Shown piece by piece: positions 63,143-64,000 of a stretch of 64,000 nt of DNA. The stretch's first letter is position 1; each line of letters begins with the position of its first letter. The position numbers were made by a program, and so were the translations under genes. A model generated the notes under the pieces. That model did no database searches. It saw only the letters and a list, made by a program, of their open reading frames with translations, and had not been told where the DNA came from. Origin of the DNA: Centroberyx gerrardi (taxonomy: Eukaryota > Chordata > Actinopteri > Beryciformes > Berycidae). The stretch spans positions 5,690,602-5,754,601 of the forward strand of contig NC_136013.1 of the NCBI RefSeq assembly GCF_048128805.1. The letters are read 5' to 3'.

Positions 63143-63800
63143 GATTAGCTACAAGGCTAACTTGCTAGCTGCCTCTATGTCGTCTGAATGTTTGTTTGAC
63201 GGCAAACGGCGGTAGCTAGCCAGCCAGTCCTGCCGTGATGCTACCTAGCTAGTTGGCTCTGCAGTCAGACACACAAAGGCACCACTGAGCATGCGCGCTC
63301 ATAATGATTGCAGAGAATTGCTACTAGTTTTGTATCACTATCGATAAAATATATTAAGATATATATTCGTGCGTGTGTTTCTCAAACGTTTTATCAATAG
63401 AGCTGATGAAAAATGGGAGGGAAATGCAAGGGCACTAATATATCTGAGAGGGAACTAGATGTTGTCAGTGAGAGCGTCACCAGGACAGTGATCCTTGGTG
63501 CACCAGGGGTACATTCGGGATAATGTAACCGTCTACCAATGCACATTCTCAGTCCCGTTTGTCGCACTGGCGTGTCGCTTCTATATTGTACATTTCTATC
63601 TGACGATGTGCTGAACGCAGCCCAAGTATTTCCGCTGCCTCTCTGGTGGACGGACAACCTTGGGTTTGTGCATATGAATGTAGCAGTGTGTAAGTAGCTT
63701 GTACTTAATAACTGTACTAGAAAGAGCTTACTTTATAGTGTTGTCAACCTCAAACGCCACGAGCCTAGACCGCGCAACCTGGCGATGCTTCCATCACGCC
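63143..63800 (-). promoter_or_regulatory. rtf1: rtf1 5' UTR and upstream region
   Basis: The 0.15 kb upstream of the rtf1 ATG at 63142 is moderately CpG-rich and has repeated 'gctagc' words. The rtf1 start site is expected here. Further right, sequence without repeats leads to a possible divergent exon at about 63800. No gene is established. Confidence 0.4.
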
Positions 63801-64000
63801 GTTTTTGGTCCAGCATGCCCAATGTAAGTGGAAGTTGGTCAACATTATGGGAACATATCCTAGCATGGCATCAGTGTATTTAGTGTATCCTGTTCACGTT
63901 TACTCAATAATATAAAGCATGGCCATTTATTATATTTATTTCGACGTTGTCCAAAATGTGGTATCATGTGCCAGAAGATGATGTGGAGACTGAACATGAA

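Overview
The window is nuclear DNA from a teleost fish. The evidence is vertebrate-type intron/exon structure, intact orthologues of five vertebrate genes, and fish-type repeats: a deleted Tc1-like transposon, hAT-type MITEs, tRNA-derived SINEs, LINE tails and many CA/GT and CT arrays. The species cannot be named from the sequence alone. Every protein-coding gene recognised lies on the minus strand. I reconstructed the coding exons by hand from GT/GC-AG boundaries, and codon phase closes through every junction of all five models.

Layout from left to right, which is from downstream to upstream for the minus-strand genes: (1) tc2n (2333-9544), with the N-terminal part and first C2 domain in the window and the second C2 domain beyond the left edge. 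(2) fbln5 (11220-22633), complete, 11 coding exons, 464 aa, with an RGD motif, six calcium-binding EGF modules and a fibulin C-terminal domain. (3) trip11/GMAP-210 (24659-44138), complete, 21 coding exons, 1988 aa, including one 3048-bp exon. (4) golga5/golgin-84 (45508-50670), complete, 12 coding exons, 754 aa, with a C-terminal membrane anchor. (5) rtf1 (53050-63142), complete, 18 exons, 677 aa, a Paf1-complex subunit with a Plus3 domain. The last 0.85 kb may hold the start of a divergent plus-strand gene, but this is weak.

The five genes run head to tail with very little space between the poly(A) signal of one and the first exon or promoter of the next. Functionally, trip11 and golga5 are both coiled-coil Golgi tethers placed side by side, fbln5 is a secreted elastic-fibre protein, tc2n is a C2-domain protein and rtf1 is a nuclear transcription-elongation factor. 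From what I recall of human gene order, tc2n-fbln5-trip11 is a conserved block of 14q32, golga5 lies further along the same arm, and rtf1 is on 15q15. The trip11/golga5 and golga5/rtf1 neighbourhoods would therefore be rearranged relative to human.

I see no previously undescribed gene system. The points most worth a second look are: a repeat in an rtf1 intron carrying two consensus oestrogen-response palindromes next to DR1-type sites; an inverted pair of hAT MITEs with target-site duplications; two GC-AG introns in trip11; three microsatellites placed directly at splice sites of fbln5 and trip11; a GC-rich TATA-containing island and a possible conserved element in the large fbln5 intron; and a palindrome cluster between trip11 and golga5.
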